Shown here one piece after another: positions 16,352 to 25,543 of a DNA stretch of 64,000 nucleotides. The notes below the pieces were generated by a model. That model ran no database searches and was not told the origin of the DNA. It was given only the letters and a program-made list of their open reading frames with translations. Origin of the DNA: Nocardia albiluteola. Its GTDB lineage: Bacteria > Actinomycetota > Actinomycetes > Mycobacteriales > Mycobacteriaceae. Made by a program: the position numbers and the translations under genes. The stretch covers positions 186,001 to 250,000 of the forward strand of contig NZ_JAHKNI010000009.1 of NCBI RefSeq assembly GCF_018860155.1, read 5' to 3'. Within the stretch, counting starts at the first letter, position 1. The number at the start of each line of letters is the position of its first letter.

Positions 16352-19300
16352 CAGTACTGCACCTCCTGGCTGCGTTTGCGGATGGTGGTGACCTCGTCGC
16401 GCTGATTTCCGGTGGGGCCGTGGTAGTTCAGCGCGAACGACTGCTGCGCATAGCCGCCGATGAGATGCGAGGGCTTGATCATGATCCGGGTCAGCGCGTT
16501 GTGGATGCCGCCGCGTTTGCCCTTGGCGCCGTTGACATTCGCGGTGCCCTCGATCCGGGGTACGTTCACCGCGCGGTCCTGGGCGTGGTACATGAACACC
16601 GTGCCCTCGGGCATGCGGTGCGCCACGATCGCCCGGGCCACCACCACGCCGTTGCGGTTGATCGCCTCGATCCAATCGTTGTCGGCCACTCCGATCTTCG
16701 CGGCATCGGCCGGGGACATCCAGATGGCCTGGCCGCCGCGCGAGAGCGTCAGCATGTGCAGGTTGTCCTGGTAGGCCGAGTGAATCGACCACTTGGAGTG
16801 CGGCGTCAGATACCGCACGGTGACGCCGTTCTCGCCGACCGCGCCGATGCCGGGCTCGCTACAGTGTCCAATTTTCGGCTCGCCGAAGAGGGCCGTCATA
16901 TCCAGCGGCGGCCGGTAGATGGGCAACTGCTCGCCCAGCTCGATCATCCAGTCGTGGTCGAGGTAGAAGTGCTGGCGCCCGGTCAGGGTGTGCCACGGCT
17001 TGTTCCGCTCGACGTTGATCGTGAAGGGGGAGTAGCGGCGGCCGCCGGTCTCGCTGCCGGACCATTCCGGGGAGGTGATCACCGGCACGGGCCGGGCCTG
17101 GGTGTCCGCGAACGTGATGCGTTTGCCCTCGTGCTCGGCGGCCAGATCCGCCAGCTTGGTGCCGGTGCGGCGCTCCAGCGCCTCGAAGCCCTCCACCGCG
17201 AGCCGGCCATTCGTGGTGCCGGACAGCGCGAGGATCGCCTCGGCGGCATGGGTGTCCTTGGCCAGCGACGGACGCCCCTGGGCCACCCCGGAAACCACGG
17301 CGCCGTTGACGCCTCGCAGATACTCGACCTCGGCGTCGGGCAGCGTGGTGATCCCCTTGGTGGTGACGCCCAGGGTCTCCACCAGGGGGCCGAGAGCAGA
17401 CATCTTCTCCGCGATATTCGGGTAGTCCCGTTCCACTACAACGAGTTTCGGCATCGTCTTACCGGGAATGGGCTCGCACTCGCCCTTCTTCCAGTCCCGC
17501 ACGCGGCCCCCGGCCTGCGCCAGCGCGTCGGCGGTGTCGTGCTGCAGCGGCACCGCGACGATGTCCTTGCGCACGCCGAGATGCTTCTCCGCCAGCCACG
17601 AGAATCCGCGCGCGATCCGGTGGAACGCCTCGAAGTCGGTCCGGGCCTCCCACGGCGGGGAGATGGCGGGGGAGAAGGCGTGCACGAACGGATGCATATC
17701 GGTGGACGACAGATCGTGCTTCTCGTACCAGGTGGCGGCGGGCAGGACGATATCCGAGAACAGCGTCGTGCTGGTCATCCGGAAGTCCAGCGACAGCAGC
17801 AGATCCAGCTTCCCGGTGGCGGCCTCATCGCGCCATTCGAGCTCCTGCGGGCGCACGCCGGTAGCCTCGCCGGTCTGCAGGTTGGAGTCCGCGCCGAGCA
17901 GGTGCCTGTGGAAGTACTCGTTGCCCTTGCCGGACGAGCCCAGCAGGTTGGCCCGCCACACGGTCAGGCAGCGCGGGAAGTTCTCCGGGGCATCGGGATC
18001 CTCGCATGCGAAGCGCAGCTCGCCCGACTTCAGGCCGTCCACAACGTATTGCGCGGCGGGCTTCCCGGCGGCCTCGGCCTCGTCCGCCAGGTCCAGCGGA
18101 TTGCGGTTGAGCGTCGGGTACGACGGCATCCAGCCCAGCCGCGAGGCCAGCGCGATGTTGTCCGCGGCCGTGCGCCCGGCGAATGCCCCCGTGCCCAGCG
18201 GCGAGGCGAAGGATTCGGAGGTGAAGGGGTCGTAGCGCCACTGGTTGTTGGTGAGGTACCAGAACACGGTGCCCTGCATCTGCCGGGCCGGGCGCTGCCA
18301 GTCGGCGGCGAAGGCCAGCGTGGACCAACCGGTCACCGGACGGCACTTCTCCTGGCCCACGTAATGCGCCCAGCCGCCGCCGTTCACGCCCTGGCAGCCG
18401 GTCAGCAGCGTCAGGGTGAAGAAGGAACGGTAGATCTGGTCGGAGTGGAACCAGTGGTTGGTGCCCGCGCCCATCAGGATCATGGACCGGCCGCCGGAAC
18501 GGGCCGCGTTGTCGGCGAATTCGCGACCGAGCCGGGCGGCCTGCGCGGCGGGTACCCCGGTGATGGCCTCCTGCCAGGCGGGCGTATTGGGTTGGCTCGC
18601 ATCGTCGTAACCGCTCGGCCAGACGCCGGGCAGGCCCGGACGCCCCACGCCGTACTGCGCGAGCAACAGGTCGAAGACCGTGGTCACCGTGCGACCCGCG
18701 ACGACGGTGGTCGGCACGCCGCGGGTGACGACCCCGTTCTCGGCGCCCTCGAAGCGGGGAAATTGCACGGCCGCAGCGGCATTGGTGCGGCCGTACAAGC
18801 TCAGCGGGGGATCGATGTCCCCGAGATCCAGGTTCCAGCGGCCCTTGCCCGCCTCGGTGAAGCGGTGGCCCAGGGATCCGTTGGGCGCCCGCGGATTTCC
18901 GTCCGCGTCGAGCAGGACGGTCTGGAATTCCGCGCCCTCGGTATCGAACTCCTCGCGGCCGCTCCGGACCAGATCGGCCGCGGTGAGGAATTTGCCCGGT
19001 ACGACGGTGGGAGCCTCGTAGTCGCCCTCGGAGTTCCAGCCACCGTCCCGCTCGTCCAGGACGACCAGATACGGCAGGTCGGTGTATCGCTTGACGTAGT
19101 CGGTGAAATAGGGAGTCGTGTTGTCCACGAAGAACTCTCGCAGCACCACGTGGCCCATCGCCATGGCCAGGGCGGCGTCGGTGCCCGGGCGGGCGGGCAC
19201 CCATTCGTCGGCGAACTTGGTGTTGTCGGCGTAGTCCGGCGACACCACGACGACCTTCTGGCCGCGGTAGCGGGCCTCGGTCATGTAGTGCGCGTCCGGG

Positions 19301-20157
19301 GTTCGCGTCACCGGGACGTTCGAGCCCCACATGATCAGGTATCCCGCGTCGAACCAGTCCGCGGATTCCGGAACGTCGGTCTGATCGCCGAACACCTGCG
19401 GCGAGGCCACCGGCAGATCCGCGTACCAGTCGTAGAACGACAGCATCGATCCGCCCAGCAGCGAGATGAACCGCGCCCCCACCGCGTGCGAGACCATCGA
19501 CATGGCCGGAATCGGCGAGAATCCGGCGACCCGGTCGGGACCGTATCGCTTGATCGTGTAAACGTGTGCGGCGGCGGCGATTTCGGCGGCCTCCCACCAT
19601 TCCGCACGCACGAATCCGCCCTTGCCGCGCGCGGACTTGTACGCCTTCGCCTGCTCGGCGTCCTCGACGATGGACTCCCACGCCAGCACCGGATCCCGCA
19701 GCCGATCCTTGGCCGCGCGGTACAGCTCGAGCAGCGTGCCGCGCACATACGGATAGCGAATGCGCGCGGGCGAATACGTGTACCAGGAGAACGACGCCCC
19801 GCGCGGGCAGCCGCGCGGCTCGTACTCGGGCTTGTCCGCGCCCACCGAGGGGTAGTCGGTCTGCTGCGACTCCCAGGTGATGACGCCGTCCTTGACGTAG
19901 ATCTTCCACGAGCACGAGCCGGTGCAGTTCACCCCGTGCGTGGAGCGCACCACCTTGTCGTGGGCCCAGCGGTCGCGATAGAAGTCGTCGGCCTCGCGCC
20001 CGCCCACCCGGTGCACCGAGCGCATATCCTCCGAGACCTCGCCGGGGGTGAAGTAGCGGCCCAGCCGCAGCAGCGCCTCCCCGGCCGGGCCCGGGGCGGC
20101 GGATCCCTGTGTTCGCGAAACAACCACACACGCCTCCGGGCAGCTCGAGTCGGACAT
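16351..20157 (-). CDS. narG: Respiratory nitrate reductase alpha subunit (molybdopterin)
   Basis: The catalytic subunit, about 1268 residues, reducing nitrate to nitrite at a bis-MGD molybdenum centre on the cytoplasmic face. Near the N-terminus THGVNCTGSCSWKIYVKDG gives the His/Cys ligands of the [4Fe-4S] cluster FS0, and YEPRGCPRGASFSWYTYSP and the following sequence match NarG throughout. The start is uncertain: ATG at 20157 gives MSDSSCPEAC; ATG at 20208 would add 17 residues; GTG codons near 20120 are closer to the M. tuberculosis length. None has a strong ribosome-binding site. It leads the narGHJI operon. Confidence 0.95.
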   Translation of the reverse strand: MSDSSCPEACVVVSRTQGSAAPGPAGEALLRLGRYFTPGEVSEDMRSVHRVGGREADDFYRDRWAHDKVVRSTHGVNCTGSCSWKIYVKDGVITWESQQTDYPSVGADKPEYEPRGCPRGASFSWYTYSPARIRYPYVRGTLLELYRAAKDRLRDPVLAWESIVEDAEQAKAYKSARGKGGFVRAEWWEAAEIAAAAHVYTIKRYGPDRVAGFSPIPAMSMVSHAVGARFISLLGGSMLSFYDWYADLPVASPQVFGDQTDVPESADWFDAGYLIMWGSNVPVTRTPDAHYMTEARYRGQKVVVVSPDYADNTKFADEWVPARPGTDAALAMAMGHVVLREFFVDNTTPYFTDYVKRYTDLPYLVVLDERDGGWNSEGDYEAPTVVPGKFLTAADLVRSGREEFDTEGAEFQTVLLDADGNPRAPNGSLGHRFTEAGKGRWNLDLGDIDPPLSLYGRTNAAAAVQFPRFEGAENGVVTRGVPTTVVAGRTVTTVFDLLLAQYGVGRPGLPGVWPSGYDDASQPNTPAWQEAITGVPAAQAARLGREFADNAARSGGRSMILMGAGTNHWFHSDQIYRSFFTLTLLTGCQGVNGGGWAHYVGQEKCRPVTGWSTLAFAADWQRPARQMQGTVFWYLTNNQWRYDPFTSESFASPLGTGAFAGRTAADNIALASRLGWMPSYPTLNRNPLDLADEAEAAGKPAAQYVVDGLKSGELRFACEDPDAPENFPRCLTVWRANLLGSSGKGNEYFHRHLLGADSNLQTGEATGVRPQELEWRDEAATGKLDLLLSLDFRMTSTTLFSDIVLPAATWYEKHDLSSTDMHPFVHAFSPAISPPWEARTDFEAFHRIARGFSWLAEKHLGVRKDIVAVPLQHDTADALAQAGGRVRDWKKGECEPIPGKTMPKLVVVERDYPNIAEKMSALGPLVETLGVTTKGITTLPDAEVEYLRGVNGAVVSGVAQGRPSLAKDTHAAEAILALSGTTNGRLAVEGFEALERRTGTKLADLAAEHEGKRITFADTQARPVPVITSPEWSGSETGGRRYSPFTINVERNKPWHTLTGRQHFYLDHDWMIELGEQLPIYRPPLDMTALFGEPKIGHCSEPGIGAVGENGVTVRYLTPHSKWSIHSAYQDNLHMLTLSRGGQAIWMSPADAAKIGVADNDWIEAINRNGVVVARAIVAHRMPEGTVFMYHAQDRAVNVPRIEGTANVNGAKGKRGGIHNALTRIMIKPSHLIGGYAQQSFALNYHGPTGNQRDEVTTIRKRSQEVQY

Positions 20158-20510
20158 CTGGTTTCGACTGTAAGGAGGGCCGCTCAGCAGGCAAAACGAC
20201 ACATTCACACCCCGCGCCAGGGCATTGTGAGCTGTGAGGCGGCAGAAACCTCACGGTCATCGTGGCGGCGTTGCGCGGATCCGGCGAGGCGGGTGCGAAC
20301 TGGGGCGATCGGGGTGCGCGCCGATCGCGGGGAGCCGCGCGGGGACGTTCGGTGATCGTTTCGCAATGGCCGCTTCTCGGGCGCTTTACATTTGTTTACA
20401 CGCCGATCGAGGGCCCGCTGTGATTGACAGCACACGGGGAGCGTGTCACCGTGACGAGGCCTGTAACCGGTTCTAGTTCGGGTCCGGGCGGTATCGAACG
20501 GGAGTGTGCG
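20158..20510. promoter_or_regulatory. Divergent promoter region narG / DUF3556 gene
   Basis: A 353-bp gap. It contains GTGAGG-N9-CCTCAC near 20233 on the narG side and a CRP/FNR-like TGTGA-N6-GCACA on the other. A lower-GC stretch around 20385-20400 (TTTACATTTGTTTACA) is promoter-like. No gene is supported. Confidence 0.45.
20419..20434 (+). promoter_or_regulatory. CRP/FNR-like site upstream of the DUF3556 gene
   Basis: TGTGATTGACAGCACA has a perfect left CRP half-site (TGTGA) and a one-mismatch right half (GCACA for TCACA). It is 77 bp before the start codon. Given the divergent nitrate reductase, Crp- or Fnr-type control is plausible but unproven. Confidence 0.3.
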
Positions 20511-22223
20511 ATGGGGTTTCTGCAACCGGATCTGCCGGTGGTCGACATGGCGGAGTGGAGTAGGGGGACGCGCAGCGAGCGAATCGAGCCGATGGCGCGG
20601 CACTGGGCCGAGGTGGGATTCGGCACGCCCGTGGTGATGCATTTGTTCTACGTCGGCAAGATCGCGCTGTACATCCTGGGCGGCTGGCTGATCATGCTGT
20701 CCACCACCGGAATCGACGGATTCCTCCGGGTCGGCAGCTGGTGGTCGGAGCCGATCGTCTTCGAGAAGGCGGTGCTGTACACGCTGTTGGTCGAGGTGAT
20801 CGGGCTCGGCTGCGGATTCGGGCCGCTGAACAACCGCTACCTGCCGCCCTTCGGATCGATCCTGTACTGGTTGCGGCCCAGGACCATTCGGCTGCCACCC
20901 TGGCCGCGGATCCCGCTGACCGCCGGAACCGACCGCACGCCCGTGGACGTCGGGCTGTACGCGGCGCTGCTGGTGGCCACGGCGGTGGCGCTGTTCTCCA
21001 GTGGCGCCGGACCGCTGCCCGCGCTGCACACCACGGTGGGGCTGCTGCCGGCCTGGGAGATCGTGCTCGTGCTGGCGCTGCTCGCGGTGCTGGGCCTGCG
21101 CGACAAGACGATATTCCTGGCCGCGCGCGGCGAGGTGTACGCGCCGCTGGCGCTGAGCTTCCTGTTCGGCGCGGACGCCCTCGTCGCGGCCAAGTTGGTG
21201 TTCCTGGTGATCTGGATGGGGGCGGCGGTCTCGAAGCTGAACCGGCACTTCCCGTTCGTGATCTCGACGATGATGTCCAACAATCCCCTGCTGCGGGGAA
21301 AGTCGTTGAAGCGCATGTTCTTCGAGCATTTCCCCGACGATCTTCGGCCCGGTCGTCCCTCGCGGATCGTCGCGCACTGTGCCACTGCCGTCGAGTTGTG
21401 CGTGCCCGTCGTGCTGTTCTTCTCGCACGGTGGCCTGCCGACGGCCATCGCGGCGACGGTCATGGTGTGCTTCCATCTCGGCATCCTCACCGCGATCCCG
21501 ATGGGCGTGCCGCTGGAATGGAACGTCTTCATGATCTTCGGCGTGCTGAGTCTCTTTGTCGCGCACGCCGATCGGGGCCTGGGCACGCTGGTGCATCCGG
21601 TGCCGGTTGTCCTGCTGTTTCTGGTGGTCGCCGGGACCGTGGTGACGGGAAATCTGTTCCCGCGCAAGGTCTCCTTCCTGCCGGGCATGCGGTACTACGC
21701 GGGCAACTGGGACACCACGCTCTGGTGCGTGAAACCCTCCGCCACGGCGAAGATCAACGCCAACATCCTGGCCATCGCCAGCATGCCGCAGGCCCAGCTC
21801 GAGCGCGTCTACGGCCAGGACCGCATGCCGATCCTGATGTATCTCGGATATGCCTTTCGCGCCATGAACACTCACGGCCGTGCGCTGTTCACGCTGGCGC
21901 ACCGGGCCATGGCGGGGGCCGAGGAGACCGAGTACGTCGTCACCGACGGCGAGCGGATCTGCGCCACCGCGGTCGGCTGGAACTTCGGCGACGGCCACCT
22001 GCACAACGAACAGCTCATCGCCGCCCTGCACGAGCGCTGCGGCTTCGAGCCCGGCGAGGTGCGCGTGGTACTGCTGGACGCCCAGCCCATCCACCGCCAG
22101 ACCCAGCGCTACCGCCTGGTGGACGCGGCCACCGGCGAATTCGAGAGCGGTGAGGTGCGCGTCGCCGACATGGTGACCCGGCAGCCGTGGGCCGACGACG
22201 TTCCGGTGCGGGTCTTCGGCTGA
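20511..22223 (+). CDS. DUF3556 family transmembrane protein
   Basis: A 570-residue integral membrane protein of the DUF3556 family, found in mycobacteria and nocardiae. The opening MGFLQPDLPVVDMAEWSRGTRSERIEPMARHWAEVGFGTP is characteristic, followed by about 9-10 membrane helices and a C-terminal soluble part of about 170 residues (MRYYAGNWDTTLWCVKP...). ATG at 20511 has CGGGAG 6 bp upstream; a start at 20424 is less likely. The function is unknown. Its divergent position to narGHJI may only be shared control. Confidence 0.8.
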   Translation: MGFLQPDLPVVDMAEWSRGTRSERIEPMARHWAEVGFGTPVVMHLFYVGKIALYILGGWLIMLSTTGIDGFLRVGSWWSEPIVFEKAVLYTLLVEVIGLGCGFGPLNNRYLPPFGSILYWLRPRTIRLPPWPRIPLTAGTDRTPVDVGLYAALLVATAVALFSSGAGPLPALHTTVGLLPAWEIVLVLALLAVLGLRDKTIFLAARGEVYAPLALSFLFGADALVAAKLVFLVIWMGAAVSKLNRHFPFVISTMMSNNPLLRGKSLKRMFFEHFPDDLRPGRPSRIVAHCATAVELCVPVVLFFSHGGLPTAIAATVMVCFHLGILTAIPMGVPLEWNVFMIFGVLSLFVAHADRGLGTLVHPVPVVLLFLVVAGTVVTGNLFPRKVSFLPGMRYYAGNWDTTLWCVKPSATAKINANILAIASMPQAQLERVYGQDRMPILMYLGYAFRAMNTHGRALFTLAHRAMAGAEETEYVVTDGERICATAVGWNFGDGHLHNEQLIAALHERCGFEPGEVRVVLLDAQPIHRQTQRYRLVDAATGEFESGEVRVADMVTRQPWADDVPVRVFG

Positions 22224-22241
22224 CCCGCGCGGGATGAACGC

Positions 22242-22280
22242 TTGACCCTGACGCAGCGTCGGGGTTGCAGGCTTGCCGCA
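22242..22280 (+). promoter_or_regulatory. MerR-type promoter with a leaderless start
   Basis: A TTGACC -35 element (22242-22247) is followed by an inverted repeat ACCCTGACGC-A-GCGTCGGGGT (22245-22265, one mismatch) that fills a long 19-20 bp spacer before a weak -10 (CAGGCT). An overlong spacer holding a dyad is the mark of promoters twisted into shape by MerR proteins. The -10 lies only 6 bp before the ATG at 22280, so the mRNA probably starts at the start codon. Confidence 0.65.
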
Positions 22281-23179
22281 TGACGAAGAACATCGTTTCC
22301 CCAGCCCGCCCCGCCCCGCCGGTCGGCGGGTTCCAGGAGGTCGATGGCCGCCGGGTTTTCGTGCATCGGCTGGGCAGCGGCGGTCCGGCAGTGGTGTTCC
22401 TGCCGGGCTCGGGCGCGGTCGGCCTGGACTATTTCGCTGTCCAGCAAGGGGTTTCGCGGTTCAGCACCGCCGTGGTGTACGACCGTGGCGGCACCGGGTA
22501 CAGCGATCCGGTTCCGCTGCCGCGCACCGCCGCCGCGGTCGCGACGGAGCTGCACGAGTTGCTGCAAGCCCAGGACCTCGCCGCTCCGTACATCCTGGTC
22601 GCGCACTCTCTCGGCGGCGCCTATGCGCATCGGTTCACGCACTTGTACCCGCGAGAAGTGGCCGGGCTGGTCTGGGTGGACGGCTTCCACCGCGATTGGG
22701 AGAACGTCATGCCCGCGGCGAGCTCGGTCGTCCAGCAGACCGCACCGGATCCCGAGCGGATCCGCCCTGCCCTCCGCGAGATGTTCGCCGAACTGCTGGC
22801 GGAATTCCCGGAGCACATGCGGCAGCCGCTGATCGATGCCCATGTCGGTGACGAATGGCTCCGGGTCGCGGCCGTCGAGCGGGGGAGCTTGGCCGCACTC
22901 ACCGTGGAGCTGCGCGCCGGGGCGGACATTCCCGATGTGCCGGTGGTCGCGCTGACCGTGGAGGGCATCGATCCCGGCCCGCTGGGAGCGATGCCGGAGC
23001 CGGCGATGCGCGCGATCAACGCGGGGATGCGCAGGATGGCCGAGGCCGTGGTGAGCGCGGTGTCGTCCGGGGAACATCGCGTCGTCTCGGGCGTCGGCCA
23101 CCAGCAGTTGTGCTTCACCCGACCCGAGCCGGTCGTCCAGGCGATTCGTGACGTCGTCGACCGGGTGACTCGCGAATAG
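22280..23179 (+). CDS. Alpha/beta hydrolase
   Basis: A 299-residue alpha/beta hydrolase fold enzyme. The nucleophile elbow is AHSLGG (S110), the oxyanion-hole region FLPGSGAVGLD, and the catalytic histidine is in SGVGHQQL near the C-terminus. Esterase, lipase or epoxide hydrolase activity is possible; the substrate is unknown. It is followed by a MerR regulator 40 bp downstream and preceded by a MerR-type promoter, so it is most likely the MerR target and shares its transcript. Confidence 0.85.
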   Translation: MTKNIVSPARPAPPVGGFQEVDGRRVFVHRLGSGGPAVVFLPGSGAVGLDYFAVQQGVSRFSTAVVYDRGGTGYSDPVPLPRTAAAVATELHELLQAQDLAAPYILVAHSLGGAYAHRFTHLYPREVAGLVWVDGFHRDWENVMPAASSVVQQTAPDPERIRPALREMFAELLAEFPEHMRQPLIDAHVGDEWLRVAAVERGSLAALTVELRAGADIPDVPVVALTVEGIDPGPLGAMPEPAMRAINAGMRRMAEAVVSAVSSGEHRVVSGVGHQQLCFTRPEPVVQAIRDVVDRVTRE

Positions 23180-23219
23180 ACTCGGCGTGGCCACGTTTCC
23201 CGAAGACCGGAGGCAGACG

Positions 23220-23942
23220 GTGCTCACGATCGGCCAGCTCGCGTCGGTCGCCGGGGTGACCGTGCGAACCGTTCGCCATTATCACCAGGTCGGCCTGCTG
23301 CCCGAGCCCGAGCGTGATGCCTCCGGTTACCGCCGCTACGGCGCGCAGGCGGCGGTGGATCTCGTCCGGATCAGGGCCCTCGCCGACGCGGGGGTGCCGC
23401 TGGCCCGTATCGATGCGATGCTGCACGCACAGCCCACCGAATTCGCCACCGCCATTACCGATCTCGACGCCGCGTTGCGGGCCAAGATCGACCAGCTCAT
23501 CGAGCATCGGCGCCGCATAGCGGAATTGGCGAGCGGTGAAGAGCTCGTGCTGCCCCCCGAGATGGTCGCCATCCTGAACCGGCTGCGCGGCCTCGGAATC
23601 AGCGAACGGACGATCCGGCTCGAGCGGGACTGGTCGATCCTGCTGCGGGCAACGGATCCGGAGGCCGTGCCGGGCTGGATACGCGACAGGAACGAGGGTT
23701 TCGAGGACCCCGAGCGGATGCGCCTGTATCTCGCGTGTGATCGATCGGTCGACTGGGAACCGGACGATCCACGCGTGGATCGGCTCATCGACGACCTGGA
23801 GACCTGGGAGATCGCACACGACGGCAGCAGCAGGCCCGAGCACCCGACGCCGATCTTCTCCTTGATCGTCACCGAATCCCCGGCCTGGGCCCGCATCATG
23901 GCCGCCCTCGCCCACCGCGCCGAGCGGCGCCGGACCGGCTGA
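23220..23942 (+). CDS. MerR-family transcriptional regulator
   Basis: A 240-residue MerR regulator. The N-terminal winged helix is canonical: LTIGQLASVAGVTVRTVRHYHQVGLLPEPERDASGYRRYGAQAAVDLVRIRALADAGVPL, followed by a dimerisation coiled coil (residues about 70-105) and a C-terminal 130-residue effector domain without metal-binding cysteines. GTG at 23220 with GGAGG upstream gives the standard MerR start; an in-frame GTG at 23187 would add 11 residues. It probably activates the hydrolase promoter at 22242 and thereby itself. Confidence 0.88.
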   Translation: MLTIGQLASVAGVTVRTVRHYHQVGLLPEPERDASGYRRYGAQAAVDLVRIRALADAGVPLARIDAMLHAQPTEFATAITDLDAALRAKIDQLIEHRRRIAELASGEELVLPPEMVAILNRLRGLGISERTIRLERDWSILLRATDPEAVPGWIRDRNEGFEDPERMRLYLACDRSVDWEPDDPRVDRLIDDLETWEIAHDGSSRPEHPTPIFSLIVTESPAWARIMAALAHRAERRRTG

Positions 23943-24028
23943 GCCGGGACGTAACGCCGATGTGAGGACTGGGTTGCGAGATTCGCGATTTCCTTGTGCG
24001 AGCCAACGGCGGGGAGAAAGATCACAAG

Positions 24029-24050
24029 CCCCGGATGTCGTTTGCCGGGG
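24029..24050 (+). promoter_or_regulatory. Hairpin in the leader of the M20 amidohydrolase gene
   Basis: CCCCGG-N10-CCGGGG lies 19 bp before the ATG, with the ribosome-binding site just after it. It may be a weak attenuator or the terminator of the preceding merR unit. Confidence 0.35.
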
Positions 24051-24069
24051 TCTGTTTCAGGAGGCCGCG

Positions 24070-25284
24070 ATGGCGCTGCATGAGGATGCTTCCTCGCTCA
24101 CCTCCGATCTTGTTGCGCTCCGGCATGATCTGCATCGGCGGCCCGAGATCGGACTCACCCTGCCACACACCCAGGAACGGGTGCTGGCCGCACTCGACCC
24201 CCTGCCGCTCGAGATCAGCACCGGCGCGGCGCTGACCTCGGTGACCGCGGTGCTGCGCGGCGCCCGGCCCGGCGGTCCGGCGGTGCTGCTGCGTGGCGAT
24301 ATGGACGCGCTGCCGGTCACCGAGCGCACCGGGGTGTCCTATGCCTCCGAGACCGGCGACACCATGCACGCCTGCGGCCACGACCTGCACGTCGCGATGC
24401 TGGTCGGCGCGGCGCAGCTGCTCGCTGATCGGCGCGAAAGCCTCTCCGGGGACGTGGTTTTCATGTTCCAGCCCGGCGAGGAGGGCTGGGACGGCGCCGG
24501 CAAGATGGTCGCCGAGGGGGTGCTCGATGCCGCCGGGCAGCGGGTGGTGGCCGCCTACGGGCTGCACGTGTCCGCGGCGTCGGTGCCGCGCGGGGTCTTC
24601 GCCTCCCGCAGCGGACCGATGCTGGCGGCCTCGGACCGGTTGATCGTCACCGTGCGCGGTGCGGGCGGGCACGGCTCGGCCCCGCAGCGCGCCAAGGATC
24701 CCGTCCCGGCGATGGCCGAGATGATCACCGGCCTGCAGACATTGGTCACCCGCACGTTCGACGTCTTCGACCCCGTGGTCGTGACCGTCGGCATGCTGCA
24801 CGCGGGCACCCGGCACAACATCATCCCCGACGACGCGCACTTCGAGGCGACCGTGCGCACCTTCTCCCCGGCCAATCGCGAACGGATGGCCGAGGTGTCG
24901 ACGCGGTACCTGCGGTCGGTCGCCGCCGCACACGGCCTGGACGTCGATGTGGAATACCGCATCGAGTACCCGGTGACCGCGACCGACGCGGCCGAGACCG
25001 ATTTCCTGGCCGACACCGTCGCGGAGGTCTTCGGCCCGGACCGCTTCGCGCGCATGGCGAATCCGCTCACCGGCGCCGAGGACTTCTCCCGGGTCCTGAA
25101 CCAGGTCCCCGGCAGCTTCGCCATGCTCGGCGCCGTGCCGCCGGGCATCGATCCGGCCACCGCCGCCTACAACCATTCCCCGCAGGCCACATTCGACGAC
25201 TCGGTGCTGCCGGACGGGGCGGCGCTGCTGGCGGAGTTGGCGATTCGCCGTCTCGATCAGGAGGTGGCTGATGTCCGCCCGTGA
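24070..25284 (+). CDS. M20 family metal-dependent amidohydrolase
   Basis: A 404-residue M20D peptidase/amidohydrolase of the hippurate hydrolase / N-acyl-amino-acid deacylase type. Metal-ligand and catalytic motifs are visible: RGDMDALPV, ACGHD (C102, H104), GEEG (E137-E138), the dimerisation-domain GGHGSAP and the C-terminal YNHSP. It would release an amino acid from an N-acyl or N-aminoacyl conjugate in the cytoplasm. CAGGAGG precedes the ATG. The end overlaps the DUF3311 gene by 14 bp, and a sodium:solute symporter follows, so the operon probably imports and hydrolyses an amidated substrate. Confidence 0.9.
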   Translation: MALHEDASSLTSDLVALRHDLHRRPEIGLTLPHTQERVLAALDPLPLEISTGAALTSVTAVLRGARPGGPAVLLRGDMDALPVTERTGVSYASETGDTMHACGHDLHVAMLVGAAQLLADRRESLSGDVVFMFQPGEEGWDGAGKMVAEGVLDAAGQRVVAAYGLHVSAASVPRGVFASRSGPMLAASDRLIVTVRGAGGHGSAPQRAKDPVPAMAEMITGLQTLVTRTFDVFDPVVVTVGMLHAGTRHNIIPDDAHFEATVRTFSPANRERMAEVSTRYLRSVAAAHGLDVDVEYRIEYPVTATDAAETDFLADTVAEVFGPDRFARMANPLTGAEDFSRVLNQVPGSFAMLGAVPPGIDPATAAYNHSPQATFDDSVLPDGAALLAELAIRRLDQEVADVRP

Positions 25285-25543
25285 GTGGTCCACGCGTGAT
25301 CTGTACCTGCTCGGCCCGGTATTGCCCGCCGCGGCACTGGTTCTCACGCCGTGGCTGCCGTTCGTGAACGGCCCGCACCTGTGGTTCGGGCTGCCGTCGA
25401 TGGTGGTGTGGCCGATGATCTGGCTGCTGCTCCTGGTGCCCGCGCTGGCGGGGATCGAGTGGGGGCGCACGCGATATCTGGAAGACGCCGAGGCGCTGGC
25501 GAATGCGGCCGCCGGTTCGGTGGAAGGCGGTGAGTCGCAATGA
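25271..25543 (+). CDS. DUF3311 family small membrane protein
   Basis: A 90-residue protein with two membrane segments (LLGPVLPAAALVLTPWLPFVN and PSMVVWPMIWLLLLVPALAGI). DUF3311 proteins are regularly encoded just before sodium:solute symporters and are probably a small subunit of them. ATG at 25271 overlaps the amidohydrolase end; its stop overlaps the symporter start (ATGA). Confidence 0.85.
   Translation: MSAREWSTRDLYLLGPVLPAAALVLTPWLPFVNGPHLWFGLPSMVVWPMIWLLLLVPALAGIEWGRTRYLEDAEALANAAAGSVEGGESQ

Noticed and set aside
16333..20355. Long plus-strand open frame (1340 codons) opposite narG
   Set aside because: It is antisense to the strongly conserved narG; composition is Arg/Gly/His-rich without any family signature, as expected for a mirror frame in high-GC DNA.
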